Virus record (IMG/VR): IMGVR_UViG_3300020020_000045
Coordinates: 1 to 50,701 of that record
Direction: 5' to 3' (one strand)
Origin: a virus
Length of the DNA stretch: 50,701 nt
Made by a program: the position numbers and the translations under genes. Below are positions 49,401 through 50,701 of the stretch, in pieces (position 1 is the stretch's first letter; each line of letters opens with the position of its first letter). The notes under the pieces are model-generated. The model saw only the letters and a program-made list of their open reading frames with translations. It was not told where the DNA came from and searched no databases.

Positions 49401-50701
49401 GTAGTGGCTGTAGTATTTGTACAGGATGATGGAAATGAACAATTTTCTTTTGTAGATGAAAATGGAGAAGTAATTAAAACCTCTCTTCTTGATAAGGCTA
49501 TTTACCAAGTAAGACCTAGAGAGGTATTAGAACTTAATTATGGAAGCGGTCCTGAAACAATGTTCAGAGACTCCACTTCTAAAGAAACTCAAGAAGAACT
49601 TAAGAAAAGATATGCAGCTCACAGAGATTTTGTATTGAAATCAGAGGTTCTTCAACCTATGAAGGAATTCAATGCTAGCTTTGGAATATTGAAGTATGAA
49701 CAAATAAGTAATGATAAAGGACAACTTGTAGATAATTTTGGAGCTGAAAATAGCGTTCTTAATATAGGATTTGTAACAGAAGATGATTTTGCTGAAAAGG
49801 AGAATTTATTAGAAGTTAGTACATTAAATGACCCAACTCCTGAAAATGGTGTGTCATTTAAAAACTTTATAGGAAGAGTATTATTAAGAGTTCCTGGTGT
49901 AGGAATGCTTAAATTAAACACTTCTAAACTAGGAAAGAAGAGAGTAGAGAACATATATTCTGCTATTCTACAAGTTGCTAAGAATGTCAATGAAGACACT
50001 AAGAATGGAGTAAAGAAATCTGAACCATTGTTCTCATGGCTAAAAACAGTTGTATATTGGGGTATTCCTAAAAACCTTAAAACTGATAAAAGAACAGAGC
50101 CTACATATAATAATGTATGGTTTGAACAATTAGAAGATGACACAACCAGACTGTTTATATCTGGTAGAGGTGGAAACTTTATATTTACCCCTTCTTCTAT
50201 AGAAGCTAATAAGGAACAAATCGTTCTCCTATTAGAGAATATGTACCATAATGTGTCTAATTCAGAGCTTAAAAAGGGTTTAAAGAAATACAGAGAATTA
50301 ATAGGTTTTGACAAAGAAGGAGCTCCTGAATACAAAACATGGGAAAACTATCAAACTTATTTAGTTTCTGAAAAGGCTGTTACAACACCTGTTCTCGCTG
50401 TAAAAGGAGATGAACAAAATAGAGAAGGAATATACTTCGTATTACAAAACTCTCTTGAATCAGAGGTTGTAACTGCTCCTAAAGAACAACCAAAAGCAGA
50501 AGGACTTCAAGTGTATACTAGTCCTGAAGGTAAGAAAATCAACTATCTTGTAGAAGATGGAAATGTTATTCTTAAGTCTGGAGCTGATTTAGCAGAGGTT
50601 ATGCAGAAAGTTAAGCCTATTGCTATTGCTAACAATCCAGGTAAAACATCAGATGAGGTAAAAGCAATTGTAGTTAATTCTATTCAAGAAAGAATAAAAG
50701 G
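46422..50701 (+). CDS. Giant virion protein, incomplete at window end
   Basis: ATG at 46422 overlaps the preceding stop (TAATG). At least 1426 residues are open up to the window end. The N-terminus (MAQEPQVPLIDRAALEKAYN) leads into a Gly/Ala-rich membrane-like region (NLGFAAGAALSGQVYAAGLR), then alternating helical and strand-rich modules. A later segment RGGNFIFTPSSIEANKEQIV, followed by LLENMYHN, recalls large crAss-like virion proteins. No D-x-D-G-D motif of RNA polymerase is visible in this part. Probable ejection cargo or part of the giant RNA polymerase cluster. Confidence 0.75.
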   Translation, partial: MAQEPQVPLIDRAALEKAYNYSPQQTQVDLPNIPFKGLNTTLPNVDGQITPSALSAIENHLLAKPSDRRPLTGGGISRSLKEVTSNRYDTLVPGDYNNEDAYAQGQGWVDKMVNGVGKGLVLTGTTFLQSTAGLLNGVVNSINDGRAASFYDNDFNRALDELNKQLEDQLPNYYKDVEKNARWYSPTKLFTGNFFWDGIVKNLGFAAGAALSGQVYAAGLRALPLTSRLFSVGKAAETLAATEEGLLAANKVADTYGKVRGLSDQFLSSYSALNTGGRALVAGLATTGEAGFEAFHNLNQFRDEKIEEYKALNNGREPIGADLDKINMEADHVGNSSFLLNTALLSATNYIQFPKILGSSYTAEKGLINSLKSDISAVSKNEAGQFIAPQARTLGGKLLSGIKTVAPYTFSASEGFEEGAQFAISIGTQDYYNKKYDGDVADVLDSMAQGITQTIGTDEGMENILIGGLSGALMLGRGKFKESVERSKNTADAIQKFNKWQLSDFTKDTIDSVNRGTVLQQERETALRQGDILESKEKEADYIINYLTPRIKYGRFDLITADINDYKELASTEQGFAQLQSEGKVLNGDTREAYILRLANLEDTAKNVKSLYQSLNLRYGGNAAYTPAVIDQMIYAASKVADYDKRLPSLSLLLMENAINSEELFFDGKINQENIDKAVSNVNKLNVNSDIKDEIKSNLRDYLELSLRRDLFIKEYDDIKKSPEKYQVKDTTPVIEEEDVVEVKQAVPGTRRSIPKEIEVGKQYSLSQPIRREGNTIQVSPKLSVVSSTLGGEFETILPSGEVVFLSPAKFKEYEISDVSNDSEQINQAVSSAIDEVLTRSKYKEIPAPTGDKIAYVNSLDNKKLIDDILKEVDAQIEEFKKQQEQALKLAKNKALLQQVLGTHTSDIENNVSEGEYQPEKKKDDNAVINGTVAVDDGKPHQKRANTFGINLPNLENRDKLRALEITAKTEAKAGIPGLIEHLITGTTIDKNSVVAVVFVQDDGNEQFSFVDENGEVIKTSLLDKAIYQVRPREVLELNYGSGPETMFRDSTSKETQEELKKRYAAHRDFVLKSEVLQPMKEFNASFGILKYEQISNDKGQLVDNFGAENSVLNIGFVTEDDFAEKENLLEVSTLNDPTPENGVSFKNFIGRVLLRVPGVGMLKLNTSKLGKKRVENIYSAILQVAKNVNEDTKNGVKKSEPLFSWLKTVVYWGIPKNLKTDKRTEPTYNNVWFEQLEDDTTRLFISGRGGNFIFTPSSIEANKEQIVLLLENMYHNVSNSELKKGLKKYRELIGFDKEGAPEYKTWENYQTYLVSEKAVTTPVLAVKGDEQNREGIYFVLQNSLESEVVTAPKEQPKAEGLQVYTSPEGKKINYLVEDGNVILKSGADLAEVMQKVKPIAIANNPGKTSDEVKAIVVNSIQERIK

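Noticed and set aside
49652-50335. 227-residue leftward frame
   Set aside because: Antisense shadow of the giant rightward gene, which runs through without interruption.
1-50701. CRISPR arrays, insertion sequences, rRNA genes
   Set aside because: No regularly spaced repeats, transposase motifs or rRNA-like stretches were seen on reading.

Overview
The window looks like about half of the genome of a tailed double-stranded DNA phage infecting a member of the Bacteroidota. I infer the host phylum from promoters: several genes are preceded by TTG or TTTG, a spacer of 20 to 21 bases, then TAnnTTTG, which is the known Bacteroidetes primary sigma promoter form. A-rich leaders without strong Shine-Dalgarno sites agree with this. 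The DNA is AT-rich. Gene content and order (IHF-like protein, TerL, portal, major capsid, a block of conserved tail and ring proteins, a 1599-residue muzzle-like protein, then very large virion proteins) most resemble crAss-like podoviruses (Crassvirales). That placement rests on remembered family resemblance, not on a search.

Layout. Positions 1-10300 are a leftward block of short, tightly packed, often overlapping genes. Most are unknown. Recognisable ones are a secreted M15 (VanY-type) peptidase, a putative papain-like cysteine peptidase, a lipoprotein with a DUF1566-like domain, several tiny membrane proteins and a kinase-motif micro-ORF. Hairpin terminators divide this block. Positions 10300-10990 are the divergent switch region, with a leftward promoter, a possible structured RNA ending in a terminator, and a small tRNA cluster (a degenerate Pro, then Val and Gly). 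A tRNA-Cys lies further right at 12215.

Positions 10986-50701 are the rightward block. After two HNH endonuclease genes come a winged-helix-like protein, an IHF/HU-like protein, a zinc-ribbon protein, small packaging-associated genes, a large terminase interrupted by an intein, the portal, a ClpP-like protease, a scaffold and the major capsid protein. A third HNH gene is fused by codon overlap to the capsid stop. Next come connector and tail genes, including a tail-collar adhesin, a fourth HNH gene, a metallophosphoesterase and conserved ring or neck proteins. Last are the muzzle protein, Thr-rich accessory proteins and three giant proteins probably packed in the virion, the last running off the window.

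How it works together. TerL, the portal and possibly the small coiled-coil protein before TerL package DNA. Protease, scaffold and capsid protein build the head. Ring, muzzle and collar proteins form the short tail, and the large internal proteins are probable ejection cargo. Homing elements (four HNH genes and one LAGLIDADG intein) sit at the most conserved points: the TerL P-loop, the capsid stop codon and a tRNA gene. The most interesting points are the probable class 3 intein splitting the TerL P-loop, two neighbouring tail genes each broken by a one-base frame change, a possible riboregulator at the early/late switch, and dyad repeats overlapping promoter boxes.
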